The notes: a model not told the origin generated them from the letters alone. A stretch of 33,715 bases of DNA from Verrucomicrobiales bacterium (GCA_003138485.1 PLGF01000064.1:1-33715), one strand, 5' to 3'. Numbered from the stretch's first letter, positions 1-8,667 are shown. Program-made: numbers and translations.

Positions 1-2096
1 TTGACTTTGCCGCCGCCCATTTTGGGGATGTCATGCACATACTTCAACTCGCGGGGGGCGTAGAGGTTGCTTAGGCCGCCGGCTTTGATCGCCGCGCGGA
101 TTTCCTCCAGGGTCAGCCGCGGCTCGTTGGAAACGGCGACCAGGGCCTCGCCGCGGCCGGCGTCGTGCCGCGATAGAACGGCGATCTGGAAGCGGAGGCC
201 GTACTGCGGAAAAGCGCCCGCCAGCGCCTCCTCGGCGGCGGTCAGGCTCACCATTTCGCCGCTGACTTTGGCGAAGCGTTTGAGGCGTCCGAGAATATAA
301 AGGAAACCGTCCTCGTCCACCCGGGCGATGTCGCCCGTGTCGTACCAGCCGGCCTGGGCGTCAGGCGCCGCAGTGGGGCCGGGGTTCAAGTAGCCGCGCA
401 TGACGTTGGGGCCGCGCACCCAAAGACGTCCGCCCTCGGATACGCCTTCGACCGGCTCGAATTTGTATTCGATGCCGGGCAGGAACCGGCCCGCGGAGCC
501 GAATCGCGCCCAGAGGCCGGTGTTGAGGGTGATAGCCGGGCTGCATTCGGTCGCTCCGAAACCCTCCAGGACGCGCACGCCGTATTGGCGCGCCCAAGCG
601 TTGGCGGTGACTTCCTGCAGTTTTTCCGCGCCGCTGACCAGCAGGCGAAGCGAGCGGAAATCGTACGGATTGGCCTTGCGCGCATAACCGTTGAGGAACG
701 TGTTGGCGCCGAAAAAGACCGTGCAGTCCAACTCGTAAATGAGCGACGGAATGACGCGATAATGCAGGGGCGAAGGATAGAGAAAAGTGAAGGAGTTGCG
801 AGCCAGCGCCACGAGCAGGCCCAGCAGGCCAAAACTATGAAACAGGGGCAGCGCGTTGAAGAACCGGTCCGCGTCGGTCAAATCCAGAACGGCCAGCGTC
901 TGGTGGATGTTGGCCAGGACGTTCCGGTGGGTCAGTTCCACTCCCTTGGGCGGCCCTTCGGACCCGCTTGTGAAGAGAATTAGTGCGGGAGCCCCGCTCT
1001 GGCCGGAGCCGGCGATGGATTGCGGGCGGAAAACGGCGCGAGCCAGCGCCAGCCAGCGCGCCGCGCGCGAAATGCCGGCGCGGACGTCCTCCAGGTAAAT
1101 GAACGAGATGCCCGCGCCGGCCAGCGGTTCCAGGTTCAACTTCGCCCGCTCGATGAACAGCCTCGATGTGACGATATGTTTGACTCCAGCCAGTTGCGCG
1201 CAGGCCAGCATCGTGGCCGCGCCGGTCGAATAATTGAAAATGGCGGGCACGCGGCCGTCCGCCCACAAGCTGAGCAGGGTGACAGGCATGCCGTTGGCGT
1301 TGGGGAGCAGGACGCCGACGCGCGCGCCGGGGCCGACGGGAAGCAAGACGCGCCAGCGCGCGGCCAGGGCGGCGGTGGCGGCCAGCAGACGGCGGTAGGT
1401 CAGCCGTTGGCGGGAAACGTCCTGCAAAATCACCGCCGACGGGTAACGGCCGGCCGATCGGACAATTTCCCCCAGGACGGTCGAAGGCGCCAGTGACAAT
1501 TCGACTGCAAACCGCTGATTGACCATGGTGTCCTGGAGCCAGCGGGTCAGTTTCTGGCGCCCGCGGTTGGCGCTCATCCCGGTCAATTGCGGCGGCGTCA
1601 GCAGCGCGCTGAAATGGATGGAGACGCGTGGGAAAAGCAGTTTGCGGTTGGGGTTGGGCGAGAAGGGCAGCCGCTGAACGCCGCGCAGGTAACAGGTCAC
1701 GACGCGGGCGTTGGTCTTCAAGAGCAGGAAGCCCGTGCCGTCGAAGAGTTTCATCAGCGCGCCGGTGCGGGAGAGGCGGCCTTCCGGGAAGAGAACCAGT
1801 TTGCCGCCGGCCTGAAGGAATTCAGCGATGCGTTTGACAGAGTACGGGGAAGCCGTTTCCACCGGGAACGCATAGCGGCTGAGCATGATGAAGCGATGCA
1901 CCCAACTGACCTGCGCCGCTTCCTTCGACGTCACGAACCGCCACTGGCCGTCCAGGCAGACAGCGACAAAAAGCCAGTCGATCCACGACGCGTGATTGGG
2001 CAGGAGCATGAGCGGACCGGGCGCGTCGAGGGCGGCCGGCTTTTCAGCGCGAAAGCCGAACAGAATCCGCAGAAGGATGCGAAGAAAGATTTTCAT
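1..2096 (-). CDS. aas: Aas-like bifunctional acyltransferase / acyl-ACP synthetase, C-terminus cut by window edge
   Basis: By family, this fusion re-acylates 2-acyl-glycerophosphoethanolamine (lyso-PE) at the inner membrane, using fatty acid activated on acyl carrier protein. About 698 codons are visible with no stop. The N-terminal PlsC-type acyltransferase has the HX4D motif NHASWID (H35, D40) and FPEGRLSRTG (residues 103-112). A linker is followed by an AMP-binding domain with the phosphate-binding loop LILFTSGSEGPPKG (about residue 370), then YDTGD and GRLKRFAKVSGE near the window edge. E. coli Aas is about 719 residues, so only a short tail should be missing. The ATG at 2096 overlaps the lnt stop as ATGA, which implies translational coupling. 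No LplT-type transporter domain is visible, unlike three-part fusions in some bacteria. Domain assignment is firm; substrate is inferred from architecture and the lnt neighbour. Confidence 0.88.
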   Translation of the reverse strand, partial: MKIFLRILLRILFGFRAEKPAALDAPGPLMLLPNHASWIDWLFVAVCLDGQWRFVTSKEAAQVSWVHRFIMLSRYAFPVETASPYSVKRIAEFLQAGGKLVLFPEGRLSRTGALMKLFDGTGFLLLKTNARVVTCYLRGVQRLPFSPNPNRKLLFPRVSIHFSALLTPPQLTGMSANRGRQKLTRWLQDTMVNQRFAVELSLAPSTVLGEIVRSAGRYPSAVILQDVSRQRLTYRRLLAATAALAARWRVLLPVGPGARVGVLLPNANGMPVTLLSLWADGRVPAIFNYSTGAATMLACAQLAGVKHIVTSRLFIERAKLNLEPLAGAGISFIYLEDVRAGISRAARWLALARAVFRPQSIAGSGQSGAPALILFTSGSEGPPKGVELTHRNVLANIHQTLAVLDLTDADRFFNALPLFHSFGLLGLLVALARNSFTFLYPSPLHYRVIPSLIYELDCTVFFGANTFLNGYARKANPYDFRSLRLLVSGAEKLQEVTANAWARQYGVRVLEGFGATECSPAITLNTGLWARFGSAGRFLPGIEYKFEPVEGVSEGGRLWVRGPNVMRGYLNPGPTAAPDAQAGWYDTGDIARVDEDGFLYILGRLKRFAKVSGEMVSLTAAEEALAGAFPQYGLRFQIAVLSRHDAGRGEALVAVSNEPRLTLEEIRAAIKAGGLSNLYAPRELKYVHDIPKMGGGKV

Positions 2097-3523
2097 GCCA
2101 GGTGTGGCGCAGGCCTTAGCCGCCGCGCAATGAAATCCGCGAAAAGCCAAAGAATCAGCCCGGCGGTGACCGCGACCGACAGAGGCGCCAGCCAGCGGTC
2201 CGGCGGCAGGCGGCCCGCCGCGGCCAATTCCAGCCGGGCCGAAAGGAATTCATCTTGGACGCCAAACGGCACGGAGGCGGCAACGCGGCCGTCGGGAAGG
2301 ACAAACTGCGAGATGCCCGAACTGCACAGGCGAAAGACGGGCACCGCATATTCCGCGGCGCGCATCGGAGCGATGCGCCCATGCAGTTCATGCTGATACT
2401 TTCCCCAATCGACAATGTCCATCGTCGGAATAATCAAAGCCTGCGCGCCCTGGCGGATCAGTTCGTCGGTCACACGCCGGAAGCCGGCGTCGTAACAGAT
2501 GCAAAAGCCCAGTTTGCCCCACGGGGAATCCCAGAGGCGCTGTTGGCGGGCGGGAAGCCCGTCTTTCATAAACTGTATCGGCACACACTTGACCTGCTGG
2601 AACGCAATGCCGCCATCGGGTTGCACGACAAAGACCGTATTGTAATACTGGACAGGGGAAACGGGGTCTTTCCCGCCGGCGGCCAGCCATTTGCGATGCT
2701 CCTTGCACCAGTCGCGAATCAAGGGCGGAATTGGGCCGTCGAAGGCGTACTCGCTGAGCACGAACAAGTCTGTTTGGGGGAATTTTTTGAGCGCGCCGTC
2801 CAAGGCGGATTTTGCCGCCAGCGGCGAGGGGAATTCCAGTTGAACGCCGGTTACGTTGAAGGATGAGCCAGCCACCTTCGGAACAGCGGCGGGCAGCGCG
2901 GGCAGGATTGTCAGCGCGGCCAGTATGACACCGTGGATGCTGCGCACGGCGTTGGGGAATTGAGCGAAAGAGTGCAGAAAGGCCGCCCAAGCCATCAGCA
3001 GAAAGCCAATGCCGTACACGCCATATCCAGCCATGAAATGCAGCCACCCGGAATTGGAAAAGACGTAACCGGCGTTGAGCCACGAAAAGCGCAGGAAATA
3101 GAGCTCGCCGCGGAAATACTCCAAGCCGGTCCAAAGGAACGGCGCGACGCAGGCCCAGCCAATCGGTCCCAATCGCCCCAGGCAAATCCTGCCAAGAAGA
3201 ACAAACAAGGCGAGCCAGATCGAAAGGATGCACCACAGGGAAATCGCCGCCGCGCCAAAAATCCTCCAGAAAAAGGCCAGATGCGGCGCATAGATCGCGA
3301 AGCCGATTCCCAACCCAAGATAGAAGGCCCGCCGGTTTGTTCCAACACGGGCGAGCAGGAACAGGCAGTAGAGGAAGACAACGATGCACCATTGACAGAA
3401 GGCAAACAGATAGGCCGCGTGAAACGCCGCGACGGCCGCCAGCGCCACCAAGAAAGCCGATGAAAGGGCCAACGATCTTTTTAGGTTTGACGTTGACGGG
3501 TTCACGCGACCTGGTTGCTTCAT
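2093..3523 (-). CDS. lnt: Apolipoprotein N-acyltransferase
   Basis: Lnt adds the third acyl chain to the N-terminal cysteine of lipoproteins in the inner membrane, taking it from phosphatidylethanolamine and leaving lyso-PE. The 476-residue protein starts with a block of hydrophobic helices (about residues 18-210), followed by a nitrilase-type domain. The candidate Glu-Lys-Cys triad is E258 (LSEYAFDGP), K312 (QVKCVPIQF) and C343 (FCICYDAGF). A last membrane helix lies near residues 440-465. E. coli Lnt is about 512 residues. An upstream in-frame ATG would extend the protein 58 residues into the preceding gene; ATG at 3523 is preferred because a GAGG overlapping the upstream stop lies just before it and the next residues lead into the first helix. 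The cysteine loop reads ICYD where ICYE is common. The 3' end overlaps aas by 4 bases. Confidence 0.88.
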   Translation of the reverse strand: MKQPGRVNPSTSNLKRSLALSSAFLVALAAVAAFHAAYLFAFCQWCIVVFLYCLFLLARVGTNRRAFYLGLGIGFAIYAPHLAFFWRIFGAAAISLWCILSIWLALFVLLGRICLGRLGPIGWACVAPFLWTGLEYFRGELYFLRFSWLNAGYVFSNSGWLHFMAGYGVYGIGFLLMAWAAFLHSFAQFPNAVRSIHGVILAALTILPALPAAVPKVAGSSFNVTGVQLEFPSPLAAKSALDGALKKFPQTDLFVLSEYAFDGPIPPLIRDWCKEHRKWLAAGGKDPVSPVQYYNTVFVVQPDGGIAFQQVKCVPIQFMKDGLPARQQRLWDSPWGKLGFCICYDAGFRRVTDELIRQGAQALIIPTMDIVDWGKYQHELHGRIAPMRAAEYAVPVFRLCSSGISQFVLPDGRVAASVPFGVQDEFLSARLELAAAGRLPPDRWLAPLSVAVTAGLILWLFADFIARRLRPAPHLA

Positions 3524-3530
3524 GCGCGCC

Positions 3531-4733
3531 TCAGCGCGCCACTTCATAAGCGAAGCCTTTGAGATACTCCGTTTCCGGCACCGCCGGCAGGATGGGGTGA
3601 TCGGGTGATTGGGAAAAGACTGCCACGCGCCGCAAAACGCGCCGGGCGTCATAAGCCGCCGCCAGAATGATGCTCTCAAAGAGCACCGCATCGACATGGT
3701 GCGAGCAGCAGAAAGTGGCCAGAGTGCCGCCCGTTTTCAGCAGCTTGAGGGCGCGCAAGTGGATTTCCTTGTAGCCGCGCAGGGCGTCATCGACGGCGGC
3801 GCGCGTGCGTGTGAAACTGGGCGGATCAAGGATGATGGCATCGAACCTGGGGATCACCTTTTCGTGGGGACGCACGGCGGTGCGCTCCTTGAGCCAGTCG
3901 AAGACGTTGACGGTTTCGACGGAGCACTTGTCGGCCAGGCCGTTGGCGGCGGCATGGCGCGCGGCGGAGGCGCAGGCGTCGGCGCTTTGCTCAAGGCAAT
4001 GGACCTGCGCCGCTCCGGCGCGGGCGCAGTGCAGGGCAAAGCCGCCCAGGAAACTGAAGCAGTCCAGGATCTGGCCGCTGTTGGCCAGGGCGGCCACCAG
4101 GGCGTAGTTCTTCTGCTGGTCCAGGTAGAGGCCGGTTTTGTGGCCGCCAAGAATATCGACCTCGAATTTCAGCCCGTTGAGATCGATGCGCACCGGACCG
4201 TCGAGAGTTCCGCGGAGCAGTCCGTTGGTTTCCGGCAGCCCCTCGAATTTCCGGAAGGCCGCTTCGCTGCGCTCCACGATGGCGCGCGGCGCGAAGACCG
4301 CCTCCAATGCCTCGACAATCATCTCCTTGCGCTGCTCCATGCCCAGGGACGAGATTTGCAGGACGAGCACGTCGGCGTATTTATCGATAATCAACCCACT
4401 GAGAAAATCGCTCTCGGCGTTGATGACTCGAAAGGAAGTGGCGCCGGGAAGGTGCTTTTTGCGGACGGCCAGCGCGGCGCGAATGCGGTCCTGGAAGAAG
4501 GCGCAATCGACGGCGACGCGCTCAGGGTCGAGGACGCGGGCCTGAATCTTGGATTTTGAATTGTAGAACGCGACGCCCAAAAGCCGCTGGCGATGGTCCT
4601 TGATCTGGACCAGCGCGCCATCAGCGACGGGAACGGTGGAGCGGAGAATCGAACCGGCGTAAATCCACGGATGTCCCGCCAGGACGCGGTCCGCCGCTCC
4701 GGGTTTGAGCAGAAGAGTCGGCAATGTATCCAT
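3531..4733 (-). CDS. rlmI: RlmI-type class I rRNA large subunit (cytosine-C5) methyltransferase
   Basis: The 400-residue length and motif order match the RlmI/YccW family, which methylates a cytosine of 23S rRNA at carbon 5 using SAM. A PUA-like RNA-binding segment occupies about residues 1-75 (GHPWIYAGSI). The family signature GGHKTGLYLDQQKNY is at 196-210. SAM-binding motif I is QILDCFSFLGGFALHCARAG (221-240). The catalytic motif DPPSF is at 303-307, followed by FCCSHHV (341-347), which supplies the cysteine pair region typical of m5C enzymes. It is the first gene of the rlmI-lnt-aas run, and its stop is 7 bases before lnt. No clear Shine-Dalgarno precedes the ATG. Family membership is clear; the exact rRNA position is inferred from homology. 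Upstream lies the palindromic element at 4802-4962. Confidence 0.85.
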   Translation of the reverse strand: MDTLPTLLLKPGAADRVLAGHPWIYAGSILRSTVPVADGALVQIKDHRQRLLGVAFYNSKSKIQARVLDPERVAVDCAFFQDRIRAALAVRKKHLPGATSFRVINAESDFLSGLIIDKYADVLVLQISSLGMEQRKEMIVEALEAVFAPRAIVERSEAAFRKFEGLPETNGLLRGTLDGPVRIDLNGLKFEVDILGGHKTGLYLDQQKNYALVAALANSGQILDCFSFLGGFALHCARAGAAQVHCLEQSADACASAARHAAANGLADKCSVETVNVFDWLKERTAVRPHEKVIPRFDAIILDPPSFTRTRAAVDDALRGYKEIHLRALKLLKTGGTLATFCCSHHVDAVLFESIILAAAYDARRVLRRVAVFSQSPDHPILPAVPETEYLKGFAYEVAR

Positions 4734-4801
4734 AAGGTGGTGAACGCAATGTCACCGGCTTGCAAAATAGCGGAAAAGCGGCCGGAGTCCATCCGCCATT
4801 A

Positions 4802-4962
4802 GGCATCGCGAAAAAATAGGATGAACAACTCTGGCTGGTTCTTTTGGCCGCTGGCCGCGCTGCGCGCTCGTTACAGAGCCGTTGGCTATGCGCCTCGCTC
4901 GCGCCTTGCCAGCGGTCAAAATCCCTGCGCCATAGTTGTTCATCCTATTTTTTCGCGATGCC
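4802..4962. repeat. 161-bp nested palindromic element (REP/MITE-like)
   Basis: Two perfectly complementary 29-base arms, 4802-4830 and 4934-4962, enclose a GC-rich core. Within the core a second inverted pair of 14 bases (4842-4855 and 4908-4921) matches at 13 positions, and the remaining centre is again rich in GCGC/CGCG symmetry. The right arm touches the TAA stop of the hypothetical gene at 4963 with no spacer. No transposase is present. It could be a non-autonomous mobile palindrome, or act as an RNA hairpin between two co-directional genes. A 63-codon open frame across it is almost certainly not a gene. Confidence 0.8.
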
Positions 4963-5616
4963 TTACTGCGGATTTTCTTGCAGCCAGTTATTGATCGAAG
5001 TGCTCCACTGCTCCCAATTGGTGCCGTTGTCCTCCTGGATGAGCAGTTCGAGCATCTCGCGGGCCTGATCCTTGAGGGGATGCTCGTCGTTGCGCGCCAC
5101 CGCCAGGAGCATGGGCAGCTTGAGTGTATTGTCGCGATTGAGCAGATCGTTCATCAGCACGGTGGATACAGCCGACGCCGTGGCCGCATTGGTCAGCAAT
5201 TGCGCCGCGCCATCGTAGTGATCGTCCTGCACCATGTTGACCAGATGCTGCGACAGTTCCACCTGCGCGTCAGCCGGCGCGGTGGGGATCAGGGCCAGGA
5301 TGTGATCGGCCTTGGCGTTGTCCTCGTCGTCGGACAGGAGAATGTCCTCGAGCTTCTTTTCCCAATCGGCGCTTCCGGAATCGGCGCTCTGCTCGACGAA
5401 GGCCGGCGGCGGCGGCCGCTGTGAATTGGCCGGACGCGAGGGCTCCGCCGCGACAGGCGCGACAGGCAAAACGACCGGCGGAGGGTTGGTGTCGGGCGAA
5501 AGCTCAATGGGCTGGATGGCGCCTTGACGGCTCACAAGCCAGCCAATGAAAACTCCCAGGACCCCGGCCAGCGCCAGGATGCCGGCGACCTTCGCCACCT
5601 TTGCCATATTACTCAT
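4963..5616 (-). CDS. Membrane-anchored hypothetical protein with proline-rich linker
   Basis: I do not recognise this 217-residue protein. It has one N-terminal transmembrane segment (about residues 10-28, VAGILALAGVLGVFIGWLV). A proline- and alanine-rich linker follows (about 36-75, ending PPPPAFVEQ), then an acidic, helix-rich C-terminal domain (about 80-217) with short leucine-rich stretches that could form a small helical-repeat fold. The topology suggests a periplasmic domain tethered to the inner membrane. A GAGG five bases before the ATG at 5616 supports this start; MAKV three codons later is an alternative. It is divergent from the TolC-type gene across about 100 bases and its stop abuts the palindrome at 4802-4962. 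No function is proposed. Confidence 0.7.
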   Translation of the reverse strand: MSNMAKVAKVAGILALAGVLGVFIGWLVSRQGAIQPIELSPDTNPPPVVLPVAPVAAEPSRPANSQRPPPPAFVEQSADSGSADWEKKLEDILLSDDEDNAKADHILALIPTAPADAQVELSQHLVNMVQDDHYDGAAQLLTNAATASAVSTVLMNDLLNRDNTLKLPMLLAVARNDEHPLKDQAREMLELLIQEDNGTNWEQWSTSINNWLQENPQ

Positions 5617-5718
5617 GCCTCAGTCTTACCGATTAACCCCACGAGGTCAATTTTGTTGCTCAAGGAGACACATTCGTCCCCTTCTTGACCTCTTTGGCCC
5701 AATCGACAAAACTCAGCC

Positions 5719-7119
5719 ATGAAGAAGTTCGCAAGAACTGCCAAGGAGGCCTGCTCACTAGGTCTGGCCCTCTGCCTCCTGGCCTGCTGCCTGGCTTGGA
5801 CCGCCCCCGCCCAAACCAGCGACACCGTAGTGTCAAGCCTATTATCAACCGGCCTCTCCCGCGCCGCCGCCCTCCAGATCGCCCTCCGCCAGAACTATGC
5901 CATCCTCAAGGGCCAGGCCGACCTGCGCGCCTCCTACGGCGTTGAAATCCAACTCCGCGCCATCGCCTGGCCAAAGCTCTCCGCCTCCGGCGCCTACAAT
6001 GCCCAGGACTCCTCCCTCATCGAAGGGTTTCCCCTCCCGCCGCCCCTGAGTTCCTACATCCAATTCCCAGACCAGAACTGGTCCGCCGACATCAAGGTCC
6101 AGCAATCCATCTATGAAGGCGGACGCCTCACCTCCGCCTTCCGCTCCGCCAAACTCACCCGCCAGCAAGCCCTCCTCAACTACCAAACCCTCCTGGCCGA
6201 CACCCTTCTCTCTGTTCGACTCGCCTATGACGACATCCTCCTGGCCGCCCAGCAAATCGCCGTCAACCAAGCCTCCGTCGAAGCCTTGACCCGCGAACTG
6301 GACGACACCCGCCGCCGCTTCGATGCCGGCAATGTCCCCCAATTCGACCTGCTCCGCGCCCAAGTTGAACTGGGCAACGAACGCCCGCGCCTCATCCAGG
6401 CCAGCAACGATTTCCGCCTCGGCAAGGCCAGCCTGCTCCACCTCCTGAACATCAACATCCCCCGCCCCATTGGCGAGGATGTTCCCCTCTCCCTGACGGG
6501 CGACCTCGACGCGCTCCCTTACGAAATAGACTTGACTTCGGCCCTCGGTCGCGCCCTGGAAAAGCGCCCCGAACTGGCCGCCCTCCGCAAAGCCGCCTCC
6601 CTCCGCCGCGAAGACCTCGTCAACGCCCGCGCTGGCTACAAACCGAGCGCCAGCCTCTTTGGCGGATACCAGTGGCAAAGCCCCCCCTACGAAAACAACC
6701 TGAGCGCCGACCTCTCCGGCTGGATCGCCGGAGCCCAAGTCACCTGGAACATCTTTGACGGCCAGCTCACCCGCGGCAAAATCAGGGAAGCCCAGGCCCG
6801 ATACGAGCGCGCGCAACTCGACGTTGACGATAGCGCCCGCCAGATCGAACTCGACGTTCGCACCGCCTACTTCAACTTCATCAACGCCCGCGAAATCCTC
6901 GACTCCCAGAAACTGGTTCAAGACCAGGCCCGGGAAGCCCTTCGCCTGGCCGAGGCGCGCCACTCCGCCGGCAGCGCCACCCAACTGGAGGTCCTTAACG
7001 CGCAGACCGCCCTAACCCAGGCCCGCACCACCCAAGTCCAAGCCCTGCACGACTACTCCGCCGCCCGCTCCCGCCTCCAGCGCGCCCTGGGCGAAGACAT
7101 GGAAATCGTGGAAAAGTAA
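5719..7119 (+). CDS. TolC-family outer membrane efflux protein
   Basis: The 466-residue protein has a signal peptide (about residues 1-32, ending APAQ) and the two-repeat architecture of outer membrane efflux proteins. Each repeat carries long amphipathic helices: in the first LSRAAALQIALRQNYAILKG, in the second LTSALGRALEKRPELAALRK. The beta-strand segments are rich in alternating aromatic residues (SYIQFPDQNWSADIKVQQSI; LSGWIAGAQVTWNIFDGQL). TolC trimers form a channel through the outer membrane and periplasm for export by RND, ABC or MFS pumps. No adaptor or pump gene is adjacent, so the partner must be elsewhere or the gene works with several systems. No clear Shine-Dalgarno is seen. Codon use is strongly C-ending compared with neighbouring genes. 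Family is firm, substrate unknown. Confidence 0.88.
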   Translation: MKKFARTAKEACSLGLALCLLACCLAWTAPAQTSDTVVSSLLSTGLSRAAALQIALRQNYAILKGQADLRASYGVEIQLRAIAWPKLSASGAYNAQDSSLIEGFPLPPPLSSYIQFPDQNWSADIKVQQSIYEGGRLTSAFRSAKLTRQQALLNYQTLLADTLLSVRLAYDDILLAAQQIAVNQASVEALTRELDDTRRRFDAGNVPQFDLLRAQVELGNERPRLIQASNDFRLGKASLLHLLNINIPRPIGEDVPLSLTGDLDALPYEIDLTSALGRALEKRPELAALRKAASLRREDLVNARAGYKPSASLFGGYQWQSPPYENNLSADLSGWIAGAQVTWNIFDGQLTRGKIREAQARYERAQLDVDDSARQIELDVRTAYFNFINAREILDSQKLVQDQAREALRLAEARHSAGSATQLEVLNAQTALTQARTTQVQALHDYSAARSRLQRALGEDMEIVEK

Positions 7120-7323
7120 TCACCCTCCCCCGCACCCCCATCAACCAAGTCCACCCTGTCCAGCGAGCACAGGTAGGGTAATTCCCCATTGCGCATCGGT
7201 CGTGGCAAAGCCTACTATCGCGGGGTGACCGCTCTCCTTCTCAGGAAAGGGATCCCGGCACTGAACGCCCTGAATGCCAGGGCAAAGACGAAAATTGAAA
7301 ATAATTGCGATTAAAATAAGACC

Positions 7324-7992
7324 ATGAACACCAAATCGAGAACATCTGTCCTGCTGAAAACACAATCGATGGCGAGCGGTTTCCTGCTCGCCGCACTGCT
7401 GGCCGCAGTCGGCGTTTCCAACGCATGGAGCGCCACGCGAGCAGAGGATAGGGCAAGGGGCGAGGAAATGATACGCAAGGCGCACTTGGACCTGGTTGAA
7501 GCCAACCGGCTGACCGAAGTGGCGATCAAGGCCGCGGAAGTCGCTCAACACGACCAGGAAGCGGCCAATCAAAAGAGAATTCAGGCGCGCCGCCTGGAGC
7601 GCGAAGGTTATTTGCTCTTCCGCGATGCCAACCGGATTCAGGCCGCGGAAATTCGCGCGCGGGCCGAGACCCAAGAGCTGCAGGTTAGATCTGAATCGGT
7701 TGAACTGACTCGTCTGCAAGGCCTTCTGGCTCACGAAAACCAAACCTTCGCCGATACCACCAGCGCCGCCGCCAACATGCGCGATGCCGCCAAGAACGAA
7801 CCCGCGCCGGCGGAAAAAGCCGAGCTGGGCAAAATGGCTGACGCTTTGAGCGCCCAGGCCGCCGAGGCAGGCTCCGAAGCAGCCGCCCTTCAAAAACGCG
7901 CCGCAGCCGTTCTACTTGAAATCGACCGGCTCAAGGGCAATATCAAGCGGTTGAGCGAAACGGCCCAGAGACTCGCTCCGATGGACAAGTGA
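7324..7992 (+). CDS. Secreted alanine/glutamate-rich coiled-coil protein, function unknown
   Basis: I do not recognise a family. The 222-residue product begins with a basic n-region and a hydrophobic stretch ending in a signal-peptidase-like site (about residues 16-38, ...VGVSNAWSA). The rest (about 40-218) is almost entirely predicted coiled coil, rich in Ala, Glu, Arg, Lys and Gln with no Gly-rich loops. Spaced heptads are visible in EEMIRKAHLDLVEANRL and the closing LLEIDRLKGNIKRLSETAQR. A periplasmic structural or scaffold role would fit, but nothing shows a partner. About 200 bases separate it from the TolC-type gene, so an independent promoter is likely; the region just before the ATG is AT-rich. 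A methionine at residue 16 is an alternative start but would shorten the signal peptide. Confidence 0.7.
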   Translation: MNTKSRTSVLLKTQSMASGFLLAALLAAVGVSNAWSATRAEDRARGEEMIRKAHLDLVEANRLTEVAIKAAEVAQHDQEAANQKRIQARRLEREGYLLFRDANRIQAAEIRARAETQELQVRSESVELTRLQGLLAHENQTFADTTSAAANMRDAAKNEPAPAEKAELGKMADALSAQAAEAGSEAAALQKRAAAVLLEIDRLKGNIKRLSETAQRLAPMDK

Positions 7993-8024
7993 TCGGCCCG
8001 TTTGAAACGTTGAGGATGGGGTGC

Positions 8025-8051
8025 CGGGGTCAAACCAGGGTTTTGACCCCG
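8025..8051. terminator. Hairpin between convergent genes, probable bidirectional terminator
   Basis: A perfect 10-bp stem (8025-8034 with 8042-8051, CGGGGTCAAA / TTTGACCCCG) has a 7-base loop. It lies between the end of the coiled-coil gene and the end of the convergent receiver-domain gene. No U-run follows on either strand, so it is not a classical intrinsic terminator; location and stability are the argument. Confidence 0.45.
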
Positions 8052-8082
8052 CCTCAATCGCAACTGACCGCAAGTCAATTGC

Positions 8083-8460
8083 TTATGCCTCCTTGAGGTC
8101 GCCCAGCAGCCGCTCAATCTCCCTGACAATTCTGCACAGGGGCTCGGTCTTGTCCAGATAGCTGGCCACTTTCTTTTGAATGGTTTCGCGCACCGTCTCG
8201 CCGTCAAAGATGACACCTGTCAAGAGCATGATCGGCGTCGCGGGCGCGATCTTCCTGAACTGCTCAATCAATACAAAACCGTCGCCCTCTTCGATTTGGA
8301 AATCCACGATAATCAATTGGGGCGGGTCTTCCCTCACGATCTTGCTGGCCTGCCGCGAATCGGCGGCGGTGGAGACGCGATAGCCTTTCCAGTTCAAAAC
8401 TTCCTGAAGCATTCCACAAACGCTTGCTTCGTCATCGACAGACAGAATGTGTTTCTTCAT
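8083..8460 (-). CDS. Stand-alone response regulator receiver domain (CheY-like)
   Basis: This 125-residue protein is a single receiver domain with no output domain. The acidic pocket residues are D9 and D10 (SVDDE), the phospho-acceptor is D53 (IIVDFQ), the switch threonine is T81 (MLLTG) and the conserved lysine is K104 (YLDKTEP). All key residues are present, so it should accept phosphate from a histidine kinase. No kinase gene lies in the window, making it an orphan here. It is convergent with the coiled-coil gene and divergent from the giant secreted protein gene, with about 240 bases between the two starts. As a phospho-relay or protein-protein switch it would act in the cytoplasm. The target is unknown. 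Confidence 0.9.
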   Translation of the reverse strand: MKKHILSVDDEASVCGMLQEVLNWKGYRVSTAADSRQASKIVREDPPQLIIVDFQIEEGDGFVLIEQFRKIAPATPIMLLTGVIFDGETVRETIQKKVASYLDKTEPLCRIVREIERLLGDLKEA

Positions 8461-8638
8461 GCCACACTAGCCAGCAACTCCAGTGCCAGTATGGACATGT
8501 CCAATTCTCCCCGCTTTGATCCGCTGGCGTTTCTCAAAGCCGTCCGAACTGTCCCATTAGGCGACATCCGCTCTCAACGTTGGGGCAGACTGGCCTAACA
8601 TGACCTTCATTTGCGTCCCGGCGAGGCAACATGGTGGA

Positions 8639-8667
8639 TTGACAGCGATCTGAATTCGTGAGGTAAT
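8639..8667 (+). promoter_or_regulatory. Candidate sigma-70-type promoter for the giant secreted protein gene
   Basis: A perfect TTGACA (8639-8644), a 17-base spacer and GGTAAT (8662-8667, four of six matches to TATAAT) lie 35 bases before the ATG at 8703. Sequence match only. The rest of the 8461-8702 gap shows nothing else that I can support. Confidence 0.35.

Noticed and set aside
4752-4943. A 63-codon minus-strand frame starting MNNYGAGIL
   Set aside because: It lies almost wholly inside the palindromic element, has biased composition forced by the inverted repeats, and no ribosome-binding site or domain.
4802-4962. A CRISPR array or tRNA-like structure
   Set aside because: There is only one inverted pair with a nested pair, no spaced direct repeats, and no tRNA acceptor or anticodon arms.
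5845-6984. A 379-codon minus-strand frame rich in Gly, Val and Glu
   Set aside because: It is the antisense shadow of the TolC-family gene, caused by C-ending codon use.
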